A stretch of 64,000 bases of DNA from JAKOWB01 sp038363005 (GCA_038363005.1 JBBQBI010000018.1:1-64000); one strand, 5' to 3'; positions 1-10,897 are shown, numbered from the stretch's first letter. Notes: a model not told the origin generated them from the letters alone. Translations and numbers: made by a program.

Positions 1-326
1 AAGCCAGCAAGAGCGAACCCAGTCAGAAATACATGAGCAAACCTGCAGCACCTTCAGAAAACCTGGCGCCAGACAAACAAACCAGTCCAACACCAACATC
101 ATCCGAAGACGACTACCACGCCGCCCACGCATCCCTTCCTCAATGATCACTTGTCAAAGAGCAGGTGCCGCCGGGTTTCCCCCTTGGCTCCCTTCCGGCC
201 GACTCGCAGCACGAAAGGGCAGTAAGCTTATCCGACAGAGACACGACGATCAATGGCCGCTTACGCGGTTCCATCTATCGGCGTTTCGGAGGGCCGGTCC
301 CGAGGCGTTTCCGTCTCGGCGACGGC
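1..326 (-). other. Leader region of a ribosomal RNA operon (16S lies beyond left edge)
   Basis: This stretch has no convincing gene. Read on the minus strand it follows a strong promoter (334-362) and carries a BoxA element (151-163), the order found in bacterial rrn leaders. Base composition is less GC-rich than the flanking genes. The 16S gene is not in the window, so the assignment is inferred from promoter plus BoxA. The leader runs toward coordinate 1, which places the rRNA genes immediately to the left. Confidence 0.72.
151..163 (-). promoter_or_regulatory. BoxA antitermination site of rrn leader
   Basis: On the minus strand this reads TGCTCTTTGACAA, differing by one base from the classic E. 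coli rrn BoxA (TGCTCTTTAACAA). BoxA in nascent RNA recruits NusB/NusE (S10) to form the rRNA antitermination complex. It lies about 170 nt downstream of the predicted promoter, as expected for a leader copy. Confidence 0.75.
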
Positions 327-333
327 GAGCGGT

Positions 334-362
334 GATATAGGGGGCTGCCGCCGGCCTGTAAA
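334..362 (-). promoter_or_regulatory. Probable rrn operon sigma-70 promoter
   Basis: Minus strand: -35 TTTACA (362-357), a 17-bp spacer, then -10 TATATC (339-334). An A/T-rich tract just upstream (361-380) looks like an UP element. The promoter lies between the end of the DUF1489 gene and the BoxA leader and points off the left edge of the window. Spacing and hexamers are close to consensus, which stands out in DNA this GC-rich. Confidence 0.68.
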
Positions 363-425
363 GAGAAAAAGTGAAAAGCCTGTGACAGTGGCGTCGCACC
401 CCGGAGGGCAGTCCGCCGGCTTTCG

Positions 426-839
426 CTACCAGACACCCAGCTGGCGTAGTTCCGCCGCCAGTGCCGGCGGCAGGCCGGCGCCGCCGCTGTCCTTCAGGTC
501 ACGCGGGGCGCGCGCCGGGTCGAGATAGCGCCAGCCCTGGAAGGCGCGATGCGGTGTCGGCTCGATGGCGATCAGCTCCGGCGCCAGCAGCAGCAGCGTC
601 ATGGCGCGCCCCTCGTCGTCCAGCACCTTCTCGAAGCCGGTCAGCGGCTGACGGCAGAGCACCAGGCCCTTGATCACCCAGTAGATCGAGCCGTCCGGCA
701 GGATCTCGTCGGCACGCTTCGGCGCCATGCGCGTCTTGTGATAGATGCGCCCCTCGCGCGCCAGCCGCTGCTGCTGCCAGCGCTGCAGGTCGGCGATATC
801 GTCGGTGCCGACCGAAAGCTTGATCATGTGCAGCTTCAT
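426..839 (-). CDS. DUF1489 family protein
   Basis: A 137-residue protein of the DUF1489 family, which is largely restricted to Alphaproteobacteria and has no established function. It opens with the family-like MKLHMIKLSVGTDDIADL and has a conserved middle with RMAPKRADEIL and GSIYWVIKG. No signal peptide or membrane segment is visible, so it is probably cytoplasmic. It follows the HMG-CoA lyase gene by 6 bp on the same strand, so co-transcription with the leucine genes is likely. That does not show a role in leucine catabolism. Confidence 0.8.
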   Translation of the reverse strand: MKLHMIKLSVGTDDIADLQRWQQQRLAREGRIYHKTRMAPKRADEILPDGSIYWVIKGLVLCRQPLTGFEKVLDDEGRAMTLLLLAPELIAIEPTPHRAFQGWRYLDPARAPRDLKDSGGAGLPPALAAELRQLGVW

Positions 840-845
840 GGCGGG

Positions 846-1762
846 TCAGGCCGCGTGCTTGGCTGCCAGCGCACGCCCAGCCTTGGAGCTCGGCGGCCGG
901 CCCAGCGCAGCGGAAATGTACTGTCCGGCGGCCGCCAGCAGCGCCAGGTCCACCCCGGTCTCCAGCCCCAATCCTTGCAACAGGTAGGCTACATCCTCGC
1001 TGGCCACGTTGCCCGAGGCACCCTTGGCATAGGGGCAGCCGCCCAGCCCGGCGACCGAGCAGTCGACCACGCGCACCCCGGCCTCCAGGCAGGCCAGGAT
1101 ATTGGCCAGCGCCTGGCCGTAGGTGTCGTGGAAGTGCACCGCCAGGCGCGACAACGGCAGCGAGCCCGCCACTGCCTGCAGCATGGCGCGGGCGGCGCCA
1201 GCGGTCCCCACGCCGATGGTATCGCCCAACGAGATCTCCACGGCGCCCATGGCGGCCAGCGCCTCGGCAACCTCGACCACCCGGGCCAGCGGCACGCTGC
1301 CCTCGTAGGGGCAGCCCAGCACGCAGGAGATGTAGCCGCGAATCGCCACGCCATCGGCCTGCGCCTGGGCGCAAACCGGGCGGAAGCGCTCCAGCGACTC
1401 AGCGATCGAGCAGTTGATGTTCTTGCGGGTGAAGCTTTCCGAAGCGGCGCCGAATACCGCGATCTCGGTGACGCCGGCGGCGCGCGCGGCGGCATAGCCC
1501 TGCAGGTTCGGCACCAGCACCGGGTAGCGCACGCCGGGCCGCCGGTGAATGCTGCGCAGTACCTCGCCCGAATCGGCCATCTGCGGCACCCACTTGGGGC
1601 TGACGAAGGCGCCGGCCTCGATCACCGGCAAGCCGGCGGCGCCCAGGCGCTCGATCAGCGCCACCTTGGTCGCCAGCGGCACGATCTCCGACTCGTTCTG
1701 CAGGCCGTCGCGCGGCCCCACCTCGACGAGAGTCACGCGGTCAGCGGTTACCGGGGCAGCCA

Positions 1763-1763
<1 letters not shown>
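846..1763 (-). CDS. liuE: Hydroxymethylglutaryl-CoA lyase
   Basis: Cleaves HMG-CoA to acetoacetate and acetyl-CoA, the last step of leucine/isovalerate degradation. The 305-residue TIM barrel starts with VTLVEVGPRDGLQNE and has the HMG-CoA lyase signature around AGLGGCPYAKGASGNVA, including the catalytic-loop Cys. Length is normal for bacterial LiuE/MvaB. I chose ATG at 1763: its AGGAGG lies at the end of the upstream carboxylase gene and the start shares one base with that gene's TGA. A GTG one codon earlier is possible. It is translationally coupled to the biotin carboxylase subunit. Confidence 0.93.
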
Positions 1764-3766
<2,003 letters not shown>

Positions 3767-3861
3767 AGTGCCTGGCTCCCGCTTCCCTGTGATCCCGCCA
3801 AGCTAGACAGCGCTAGGGCCGCTGCCAAAGGGATTCAACGTCAGGCGCCTGTGGAGCGTTG

Positions 3862-4806
3862 CTAGCGGTCGGCGTGTTCGCGCAGCGCGCGCTGGATCTC
3901 GGCGAAGCCGAACAGCAGCAGCAACAGCCCGGTGACCGTCTGAATGGCGACCAGGACGCGCGCCGCCGCGGCCACCGGCACCACGTCGCCATAACCCAGC
4001 GTCGCCAGGGTCACCAGCGAGAAGTAGAGCGCCTCGGAGAAGGTCAGTTCGCGCAGCACGCCACCGATGGCGAACTGCGGCGAAACGGCAAGATGCGCCA
4101 GCAGCCGATAGATGGCGCCAAAGGCGATCACCAGCAGCGAGTAGAAGCTGAGGAAGGCGAAAGCCGCGGTTACTAAGCGGCCAAGGCGCTGGAACAGCTG
4201 CTCGAACAGCAGGCTGGAATCCAGCAGAAAGACAGCGATGTTGGTTGCCAGCAGGGCCACCGCCAGGCCGATCAGCAGCATGGCGCCAAGGAACACCAGG
4301 CTTTGGGCGCTTTCGCCCAGATCGAGCGTCGGCACCAGGAAGCTGGCGATGCCGACGATGCCGACCGGCAGCAGCCAGAGGAAGAGTCGATAGGGCTGCC
4401 GGGTGCTGCGCGGCTGGCTCGCGGTAACGATCTGCCGGATCCGGCTGCGCTGCACGCCGGCCGACAGCAGGAAGCCGGCGACCGGCAGCAGGAAGCCCAG
4501 CAGGCGGGCCCACAGCACGACCGTCCCGAAATTGGCCTCGAGGAAAAAGACGAAGAGACAGGCATAGACGGCCAAGCCATTGGTCAGCCCGACCGCAAAG
4601 GCCCGGCTGCCAGGAAACAGCAGCACGAAGAAGGCGAAAGATCCGCCACCGGCCAGCAGCAGCGCGATGCCCAGACCACCCAGCTCAGGCCCGATGGCCG
4701 CCGCCACCAGCAGCAGCAGGCCGACGGTGTAGATCAGCGCGTAGAGGAATCCGCGATCGGGGAGGCGCATGGGATGCTGTACGGACGACTGCAAGGGAAA
4801 TGCCAC
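3862..4806 (-). CDS. Two-pore-helix (Kch-type) potassium channel family protein
   Basis: A 314-residue membrane protein. The N-terminal part has about four hydrophobic segments. The C-terminal part is a 2TM ion-channel module: a helix around SFYSLLVIAFGAIYRL, a pore loop with the selectivity filter TLATLGYGDVVPV near residue 270, then a final helix. There is no RCK/TrkA-N domain, so gating is not evident. It lies on the same strand between liuD and liuC with gaps of about 95 and 110 bp. No functional link to leucine catabolism is known. An alternative start at 4770 is possible. Confidence 0.8.
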   Translation of the reverse strand: MAFPLQSSVQHPMRLPDRGFLYALIYTVGLLLLVAAAIGPELGGLGIALLLAGGGSFAFFVLLFPGSRAFAVGLTNGLAVYACLFVFFLEANFGTVVLWARLLGFLLPVAGFLLSAGVQRSRIRQIVTASQPRSTRQPYRLFLWLLPVGIVGIASFLVPTLDLGESAQSLVFLGAMLLIGLAVALLATNIAVFLLDSSLLFEQLFQRLGRLVTAAFAFLSFYSLLVIAFGAIYRLLAHLAVSPQFAIGGVLRELTFSEALYFSLVTLATLGYGDVVPVAAAARVLVAIQTVTGLLLLLFGFAEIQRALREHADR

Positions 4807-4917
4807 CTTAGGCGCGCGGACGGCGCCGCCCTAGCGCAAAGCCCCAAAGACCCTATCGCAGCAGCTCCGCGCCGAACCGGCGGAAAGGGTTGGTCCGCCG
4901 CTTCTTGGCGTCGCCAC

Positions 4918-5697
4918 CTAGCGCTTTGTCCAGGCTGGCTTGCGCTGCTCCAGGAAGGACGCGATACCCTCCCTGCCCTCGCCGGTGACACGGATCCGCG
5001 CGATGCGGCCGGCGGTGTCCTCGACCATGGCATCGTCGAGCTGGCGGCGACCGACGGTGAAGATCAGGTCCTTGGCGGCCGCCACCGCGACCGGACCGTT
5101 GTCGAGCAGCGCCGTCACCAGCTGCTCCACCGCGCCGTCCAGCGCCTCGGCCGTCACCACCTGGTGCAGCAGGCCCAGGCGCGCGGCCTCGGCGGCGGAG
5201 AAACGCTCCGCCGTCAGGAAGTAGCGGCGCGCGGCGCGCTCACCGATGGCGGCGACGACATAGGGGCTGACCACCGCCGGGATGAGGCCCAGCTTCACCT
5301 CGGACAGCGTGAAGTTGGCGGTCTCGGCGCCGATGGCAATGTCGCAGGCCGCGACCAGCCCGACGCCGCCACCGAAGGCGGAGCCCTGGATCCGCCCCAC
5401 CACCGGCTTCGGCAAGCGATCCAGCGTGCGCAGCAGGCGGCCGAGCTGGCGCGCGTCGGCCAGGTTCTGCGCCTCGTCATAGGCCGCCATGGCCTTCATC
5501 CAGTTGAGGTCGGCGCCGGCGGAGAAGGACTTGCCGCTGGCCGCCAGCACCACGACGCGCACCGCGGGATCGTCGCCCAGGCGCTGCAGCGCCGCGGTCA
5601 TCTCCAGGATGAAGGCGTCGTTGAAGGCGTTGTGCACCTCCGGCCGGTTCATCGTCAGCCGGGCAACACCCAGGCTGTCCAAGGTTACGTCGAGCAT
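4918..5697 (-). CDS. liuC: Enoyl-CoA hydratase family, probable 3-methylglutaconyl-CoA hydratase
   Basis: Crotonase-fold protein of 259 residues that should hydrate 3-methylglutaconyl-CoA to HMG-CoA between the carboxylase and the lyase. Visible motifs: NRPEVHNAFND, the CoA/oxyanion element SFSAGADLNWMK, and FGGGVGLVAACDIAIG. The frame opens further upstream, but ATG at 5697 has a GAGGG ribosome site and lies 8 bp after the liuB stop. The family assignment is clear. The specific reaction is inferred from neighbours liuB, liuD and liuE. Confidence 0.87.
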   Translation of the reverse strand: MLDVTLDSLGVARLTMNRPEVHNAFNDAFILEMTAALQRLGDDPAVRVVVLAASGKSFSAGADLNWMKAMAAYDEAQNLADARQLGRLLRTLDRLPKPVVGRIQGSAFGGGVGLVAACDIAIGAETANFTLSEVKLGLIPAVVSPYVVAAIGERAARRYFLTAERFSAAEAARLGLLHQVVTAEALDGAVEQLVTALLDNGPVAVAAAKDLIFTVGRRQLDDAMVEDTAGRIARIRVTGEGREGIASFLEQRKPAWTKR

Positions 5698-5705
5698 CGG
5701 GCCCT

Positions 5706-7313
5706 CTACATGCGGAACACGCCAAAGCGTGTCTCGGGAACTGGCGTGTTCAGGGCGGCGGAGATCCCCAGCGCCAGGGCCATGCGGGTATCCACCGGAT
5801 CGATGATGCCGTCGTCCCACAGCCGGGCGGAGGCGAAGCTCGGGTGCCCCTGGTGCTCAAACTGCGCCAGCAGCGGCGCCTTGAAAGCGGTCTCCTCCTC
5901 GGCACTCCAGCTGTCGCCCTTGGCCTCGATGTTGTCGCGCCGGACGGTGGCCAGTACGGCGGCGGCCTGCTCGCCGCCCATCACCGAGATCCGCGCATTG
6001 GGCCACATGAACAGCATGCGGGGGCTATAGGCCCGCCCGCACATGCCGTAGTTCCCGGCGCCGAAGGAGCCGCCGATGATCACCGTGAACTTGGGCACCT
6101 GCGTGGTCGCCACCGCGGTCACCAGCTTGGCGCCGTCCTTGGCGATGCCGGCCGCCTCGTACTTGGTGCCGACCATGAAGCCGGTGATGTTCTGCAGGAA
6201 GATCAGCGGGATCTTGCGCTGGCTGCAGAGCTCGATGAAGTGGGCGCCCTTCAGCGCGGATTCCGAGAAGAGAATGCCGTTGTTGGCGATGATGCCGACC
6301 GGATAGCCATGGATGTGGGCGAAGCCAGTGACCAGCGTCTGGCCATAGAGCTGCTTGAACTCGTCGAACTCGCTGCCGTCGACCAGCCGGGCAATGACCT
6401 CGCGCGCATCATAGGGCTTCTTCAGGTCGTTCGGCACGACGCCATAGAGCTCGGCCGGGTCGTAGAGCGGCGCGCGCGGCGGCAACACTTCGATGTTGAG
6501 CTGCTTCGGCCGGTTGAGATTCCCGACGATGCGGCGGGCGATGCCCAGCGCGTGCGAGTCGTTGAGGGCGTAGTGGTCGGTGACGCCCGACTTGCGGGCA
6601 TGCACGTCGGCGCCACCCAGGTCCTCAGCGCTCACCACCTCGCCGATCGCCGCCTTCACCAGCGGCGGGCCGCCCAGGAAGATGGTGCCCTGCTTGCGCA
6701 CGATGATGGACTCGTCCGACATGGCCGGCACATAGGCGCCACCGGCGGTGCAGGAGCCCATGACCACGGCGATCTGCGGGATGCCGGCGGCCGACATGTT
6801 GGCCTGGTTGAAGAAGATGCGGCCGAAGTGGTCGCGGTCGGGAAACACCTCGTCCTGGTTCGGCAGGTTGGCGCCGCCGGAATCCACCAGGTAGACGCAG
6901 GGCAGGTTGTTCTGCAGCGCGATCTCCTGCGCGCGCAGATGCTTCTTCACCGTCATCGGAAAGTAGGTGCCGCCCTTCACCGTGGCGTCGTTGGCCACGA
7001 TCATGCATTCGCGGCCGGAGACCCGGCCGATGCCGCAGATCAGCCCGGCCGAGGGCACCTCGTTCTTGTACATACCCCAGGCGGCGAGCTGCCCGACCTC
7101 CAGGAAGGGCGAGCCAAGGTCAAGCAGCGTGCGCACCCGGTCACGCGGCAGCAGCTTGCCGCGCGCCAGATGTTTCTCGCGCGCCGCGCTGCCGCCGCCT
7201 TCCTTGACCTGGGCGACCTTGCCCTGCAGGTCGGCGACCAGCCCCTGCATGCTGGCCTGGTTGGCCTGGAATTCGGCACTGCGCGGATTGATGCTGCTCT
7301 TCAGCACGGGCAT
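5706..7313 (-). CDS. liuB: Methylcrotonyl-CoA carboxylase carboxyltransferase (beta) subunit
   Basis: Transfers CO2 from biotin on LiuD to 3-methylcrotonyl-CoA. It has 535 residues, typical for MccB, and both carboxyltransferase halves: an N-terminal acyl-CoA half (PCVYLVDSGGANLPNQDEVFPD, shown by key residues SGGA) and a C-terminal half with NITGFMVG and IIGGSFGAGNYGMCGRA, the oxyanion-forming Gly-rich loops. First gene of the left-hand leucine block. A perfect TTGACA lies on the minus strand about 55 nt upstream (7371-7366) without a good -10 partner. Confidence 0.93.
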   Translation of the reverse strand: MPVLKSSINPRSAEFQANQASMQGLVADLQGKVAQVKEGGGSAAREKHLARGKLLPRDRVRTLLDLGSPFLEVGQLAAWGMYKNEVPSAGLICGIGRVSGRECMIVANDATVKGGTYFPMTVKKHLRAQEIALQNNLPCVYLVDSGGANLPNQDEVFPDRDHFGRIFFNQANMSAAGIPQIAVVMGSCTAGGAYVPAMSDESIIVRKQGTIFLGGPPLVKAAIGEVVSAEDLGGADVHARKSGVTDHYALNDSHALGIARRIVGNLNRPKQLNIEVLPPRAPLYDPAELYGVVPNDLKKPYDAREVIARLVDGSEFDEFKQLYGQTLVTGFAHIHGYPVGIIANNGILFSESALKGAHFIELCSQRKIPLIFLQNITGFMVGTKYEAAGIAKDGAKLVTAVATTQVPKFTVIIGGSFGAGNYGMCGRAYSPRMLFMWPNARISVMGGEQAAAVLATVRRDNIEAKGDSWSAEEETAFKAPLLAQFEHQGHPSFASARLWDDGIIDPVDTRMALALGISAALNTPVPETRFGVFRM

Positions 7314-7419
7314 GGTCGATCCCCTGAGGTCTGGCGCCCCAGAATCCCGCAGGTCCCCGCCCCGCTGTCAATGACAGGCAACGTCAAGCGCCGCGACTTG
7401 TCACCGGACAAAGACGCGG

Positions 7420-7448
7420 TTGGTGGCCGCCTGCCGCGCCGCTAGACT
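7420..7448 (+). promoter_or_regulatory. Promoter of the threonine-dehydratase-like gene, possibly leaderless
   Basis: TTGGTG (7420-7425), 17-bp spacer, TAGACT (7443-7448). Only six bases separate the -10 from the ATG at 7455 and there is no Shine-Dalgarno sequence. Transcription should therefore start at or next to the A of the ATG, giving a leaderless mRNA. The same arrangement of hexamers and spacer is seen before hemB (43080-43108). Confidence 0.5.
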
Positions 7449-7454
7449 TCGCCC

Positions 7455-8417
7455 ATGTTCACCAGCGACGACCTGGAGGCGGCCGCCCGCCTCGTCCATC
7501 AGTCCCTGCCACCGACACCGCAGCACCGCTGGCCGCTGCTGGCTGAACGGCTGGGCTGCGACGTGGTGGTGAAGCACGAGAACCACACGCCGCTCGGCGC
7601 CTTCAAGCTGCGCGGCGGGCTGACCTTCATGGACTGGTTGAAGCGCAGCGAGCCGGCAGTCACAGGCGTGGTCTGCGCGACGCGCGGCAACCATGGCCAG
7701 TCGGTCGCCTTCGCCGCCCGGCAGAACGGCCTGACCGCCACCATCGTCGTGCCGCACGGCAATTCGGTGGAGAAGAACGCCGCCATGCGCGCGCTCGGCG
7801 GCGAGCTGATCGAGCAGGGCGACGACTTCCAGGCGGCGCTGGAGTTCGCCCAGGGGCTGGCGGTCGAGCGCGGGCTCTATGCCACGCCCTCCTACCATGC
7901 GGAGTTGGTGCGCGGCGTCGCCACCGCCGCCTTCGAGCTGCTGTCGGCACATCCTGACCTGACCCACCTCTATGTCCCCATCGGCCTGGGCAGCGGCATC
8001 AACGGCGCCATCGCGGCGCGCGAGGCGCTGGGGCTGAAGACCGAGATCGTCGGCGTCGTCTCGGCCCACGCCCTGGCTTACCAGATCTCCTTCACGCGCG
8101 GGCAGCTCGCGGTGTCGCCGGTCTCTACCAAGCTGGCCGACGGCCTGGCCTGCAGCACGCCCAACGCGGAATCGCTGGAGGCCATCTGGAAGCATGTCGC
8201 CCGCATCGTCGCTGTCAGCGACGCCGAGGTGGCGGAGGCCATGCGGCTGTTCTTCTCCACCACCCACAATGTCGCCGAGGGCTCGGCAGCGGCGACCCTG
8301 GCGGCGGCGCTGCAGGAGCCGCGCCGGCCGGGTCAGCGCATCGGCCTGATGCTGACCGGCGGCAACGTTGACCGTGCGCTCTATGCCCGGGTGCTGTCCG
8401 GCGAAGCCTTCGCCTGA
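7455..8417 (+). CDS. PLP-dependent threonine/serine dehydratase family protein
   Basis: Fold-type II PLP enzyme of 320 residues that should deaminate threonine or serine to a 2-oxo acid. The PLP Lys lies in PLGAFKLRGG (about residue 51), the phosphate loop in IGLGSGING, and the C-terminal TGGNVD pairs with the pyridine nitrogen. There is no ACT regulatory domain, so this is a short catabolic-type enzyme, not feedback-regulated IlvA. Hydroxyectoine-type EutB dehydratases share this size and motif set, but no ectoine genes are nearby. Its 3' end overlaps the convergent PAP2 gene by 37 bp. Confidence 0.8.
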   Translation: MFTSDDLEAAARLVHQSLPPTPQHRWPLLAERLGCDVVVKHENHTPLGAFKLRGGLTFMDWLKRSEPAVTGVVCATRGNHGQSVAFAARQNGLTATIVVPHGNSVEKNAAMRALGGELIEQGDDFQAALEFAQGLAVERGLYATPSYHAELVRGVATAAFELLSAHPDLTHLYVPIGLGSGINGAIAAREALGLKTEIVGVVSAHALAYQISFTRGQLAVSPVSTKLADGLACSTPNAESLEAIWKHVARIVAVSDAEVAEAMRLFFSTTHNVAEGSAAATLAAALQEPRRPGQRIGLMLTGGNVDRALYARVLSGEAFA

Positions 8418-9142
8418 CGCCGCCGGCGCCACCAGGCCAGCAGCCACTCTGGCACCGACTCGCCTGGCCAGCGGCGCGCCGGATCCAGCAGGATGCGCCG
8501 CAGCGCGAAGCAGACAGCGACGGCGATGAAGGCGCCGCCGACCACGTCGGACAGATAGTGGGCGCTGTTGACCAGCCGCGACAGCCCCACCAGCCCGGCC
8601 AGCAGGTAGGCGCTGTACCGCCAGCGCGGCGCCAGCAGCGCCAACACGGCGGCGACGGCAAAGGCGGTCTGCGTGTGACCGGACGGAAAGGAGTCGGCCG
8701 GGAAGCCTTCCACGAAGGGCCAGCCGAAGCCGTACTCGCCATGGCGGAACCAGTATTCCGGACGCAGGCGCGCCACCCCGTTCTTCAGCAGGTGGATGAT
8801 CGCCGCGGTGACGATCAGCGTGGCGAACAGCAGGTTCAGGTGCCGGGTGAGCCAGCGGCACCACTCGGCGACAGCTCCCCTTGGCTGGCGCAGGCGGGTC
8901 CAGGTGGCAGCGATGTAAGCGGCCAGCGCCAGCGCCACCCAGCCCTCGGCGCGGCCCAGCTGGCCGACCAGCCGGAAGGCGTCGCCGACCCGGCGCCAAC
9001 TGTCGTCCGACAGCCAGATGGCCAACGGCAGGTCGACGAAGAGCACCAGCACGACGCAGACTGTCAGCACCACCAGGCTGCCATAGGCCAGGCGATGCCG
9101 CGCCATCCAGCGATCGAAGCCCTCGAACAGGCGCAGCGTCAT
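8381..9142 (-). CDS. PAP2-family membrane phosphatase
   Basis: Integral membrane phosphatase of 253 residues with several hydrophobic helices. The PAP2 active-site signature is complete: KNGVARLRP, then FPSGHTQTAFA, then SRLVNSAHYLSDVVGG (KX6RP, PSGH and SRX5HX3D). Such enzymes remove phosphate from undecaprenyl pyrophosphate, phosphatidate or lipid A. ATG at 9142 overlaps the TGA of the ArnT-like gene. This start was chosen over one 12 codons earlier because of that ATGA coupling. Context points to a lipid carrier or lipid A substrate. The stop lies inside the 3' end of the convergent dehydratase gene. Confidence 0.85.
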   Translation of the reverse strand: MTLRLFEGFDRWMARHRLAYGSLVVLTVCVVLVLFVDLPLAIWLSDDSWRRVGDAFRLVGQLGRAEGWVALALAAYIAATWTRLRQPRGAVAEWCRWLTRHLNLLFATLIVTAAIIHLLKNGVARLRPEYWFRHGEYGFGWPFVEGFPADSFPSGHTQTAFAVAAVLALLAPRWRYSAYLLAGLVGLSRLVNSAHYLSDVVGGAFIAVAVCFALRRILLDPARRWPGESVPEWLLAWWRRRRQAKASPDSTRA

Positions 9143-10824
9143 CACGGACTCCGGTCGTAGAAGGTGAAGGTCAGCCACCAGCCGACCGAGTAGTTGAAGC
9201 CGCCGAAACTCTCAAGCAGTCGCGGTGCCAGGCCGCGCGCCGCGGCGGCGGTCAGGAAATCGGCCTCGGTGCGATCGGTGACCAGGGCGACTGCGCCAGG
9301 TGTGCTGGCCAGGTAGTCCGCCAGTTCCTCCGGCAGCAGCAGCTTGGTGCCGGTGCCGGCGAGGAACACCAGGCTGGGCTCGCGATAGCCCGAGCTGCCG
9401 AGTGGCGGCGCTGTCGGCTCGGCCAGGCGTTGCCAGGTCGCGGTCAGGCGCGGCGACGACCAGAGTTGCCCCAGGGCCGGAACGTAGGCGCCGAGTCCCC
9501 AGCCGAGCCAGAGCGCCGAACAGCCGACGGCGAAGAGCAGCGCCCGCACCCGCCGTCCCCGCCAGGCCAGCCAGAAGGCGCCGCCGACCCCTGCCAGCGT
9601 CAGCAGCACTGCCGGCAGCGACTGCCAGGCAAAGCCCGCGCCCATCTTGAAGGGGGCATAGAGGATGCCGCCGACATAGATCGCCCCGCCGAGCAGGAAC
9701 AGCGGCAGCAGCCAGCGGGCGAAGCGGGTGGCCAGCGCCGGGGCCGCCTGCAGCACCGCCCAGGCCACCAGGAAGGCCAGCGGCGGATAGAGCGGCAGCA
9801 CGTAGTTCGGCAGCTTGGTCGGAATCGCCTCCAGCACCAGCCAGGCCGGCAGCAGCCAGGCCAGGCAGAACAGCACCGCCGGTACCTGGCGCCGCGCCCG
9901 CCAGGCCGCCAGCACGGCCGGGATGGAGAACAGCGCGCCAGGCCAGAAGAACAGCAGGTGGGTCACCAGGTAGAAGCCTGGCGGCAGGCCATGCGATTCT
10001 TCGCTGCCCATCAGCTTGGCCAGGAAGTCGTGCTGCGCCGCCTCGGCCAGGAAATTGCTGTCGCGCCCCAGCGTGACGACCAGCACCCAGGGCAGCACGA
10101 TGGCCAGCAGCAGCGGCAGGCCGACCAGCGGGCGCAGTGCCGCCAGCCAGCGCCAGCGGCGGTCCAGCAGCCCCAGCCCCAGGACGGTCAGCCCGGCGAT
10201 CATCGGGCCGATGGGGCCTTTGAGCAGGATGGCGACACCTTCCGCCGCCCAGAACAGCAGCGGCCAGCCCCAGCCCACCGTCTGGCCCTCGCGCCGGGCG
10301 CGCCAGACCAGCGCCAGGGCACCCTGGGCGGCGACGATGGCGGCCAGCAGGCAGGCGTCGGTCTTGGCGGCGATGGCCTCCATCTGCAGACCCATGGCGC
10401 CGGCCAGCACCAGGCTGCCGAGCAGCGCCAGGTCACGGCTGAAAAGCCGGCGACCGAAGGCGAAGGCCAGCAGGCTGGCGACCCAGGCGCCAGCCAGGGA
10501 CGGCAGGCGATAGGCCCAGATCTCCTTGGCTTCGGCTGAAGAGAACAGCCAGACCGAGGCCACCTGCAGCCAGTAGATGCCGATCGGCTTCTTGTTGCGC
10601 GGCTCCCCCTGGAACCAGATGCCGATGTAGTCGCCGCTCTCCAGCATCTGCTTGCTGGCCTGGGCGAAGCGCGCCTCGTCGCGGTCCAGCGGCGGCAGCG
10701 CCAGGATGCCGGGCAGGGCGGCTGCCAGCAGCACCAGGGCCAACAGCACGCCAGCCGGCCAGCGCGACAGCCAGGCCAGCCAAGAATCGGCGGCGGGCGG
10801 GGCGGCGGGGATGGCAGGATTCAT
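9142..10824 (-). CDS. ArnT-like glycosyltransferase (GT39/GT83 family)
   Basis: Polytopic membrane glycosyltransferase of 560 residues, using polyprenyl-phosphate sugar donors. The N-terminal periplasmic-loop motif LDRDEARFAQASKQML carries the Asp-Glu pair typical of ArnT/PMT-family enzymes, followed by EPRNKKPIGIYWLQ. About a dozen hydrophobic helices follow. In characterised members this adds 4-amino-arabinose or another sugar to lipid A or a surface acceptor. ATG at 10824 has AGGGGC upstream. It is divergent from a GT2 gene that could make the polyprenyl-phosphate sugar. The real sugar is unknown. Confidence 0.83.
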   Translation of the reverse strand: MNPAIPAAPPAADSWLAWLSRWPAGVLLALVLLAAALPGILALPPLDRDEARFAQASKQMLESGDYIGIWFQGEPRNKKPIGIYWLQVASVWLFSSAEAKEIWAYRLPSLAGAWVASLLAFAFGRRLFSRDLALLGSLVLAGAMGLQMEAIAAKTDACLLAAIVAAQGALALVWRARREGQTVGWGWPLLFWAAEGVAILLKGPIGPMIAGLTVLGLGLLDRRWRWLAALRPLVGLPLLLAIVLPWVLVVTLGRDSNFLAEAAQHDFLAKLMGSEESHGLPPGFYLVTHLLFFWPGALFSIPAVLAAWRARRQVPAVLFCLAWLLPAWLVLEAIPTKLPNYVLPLYPPLAFLVAWAVLQAAPALATRFARWLLPLFLLGGAIYVGGILYAPFKMGAGFAWQSLPAVLLTLAGVGGAFWLAWRGRRVRALLFAVGCSALWLGWGLGAYVPALGQLWSSPRLTATWQRLAEPTAPPLGSSGYREPSLVFLAGTGTKLLLPEELADYLASTPGAVALVTDRTEADFLTAAAARGLAPRLLESFGGFNYSVGWWLTFTFYDRSP

Positions 10825-10897
10825 GGTGCCCCTATAGCAGATTCCCGGCCCCGCCAAGCGCGGCAAAACCCGCCGCGGCAGCGGCGCTGCGCCGCGT

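Noticed and set aside
143..340. 65-aa reading frame at the left edge
   Set aside because: It lies on the opposite strand over the rrn leader (BoxA and promoter). Its composition reflects structural RNA leader sequence and it has no ribosome site.
7366..7387. TGAC...GTCA inverted repeat upstream of liuB as a full LiuR site
   Set aside because: Arm spacing (TGAC-N7-GTCA) differs from the perfect LiuR palindrome (TGAC-N12-GTCA). Kept only as a half-site observation.
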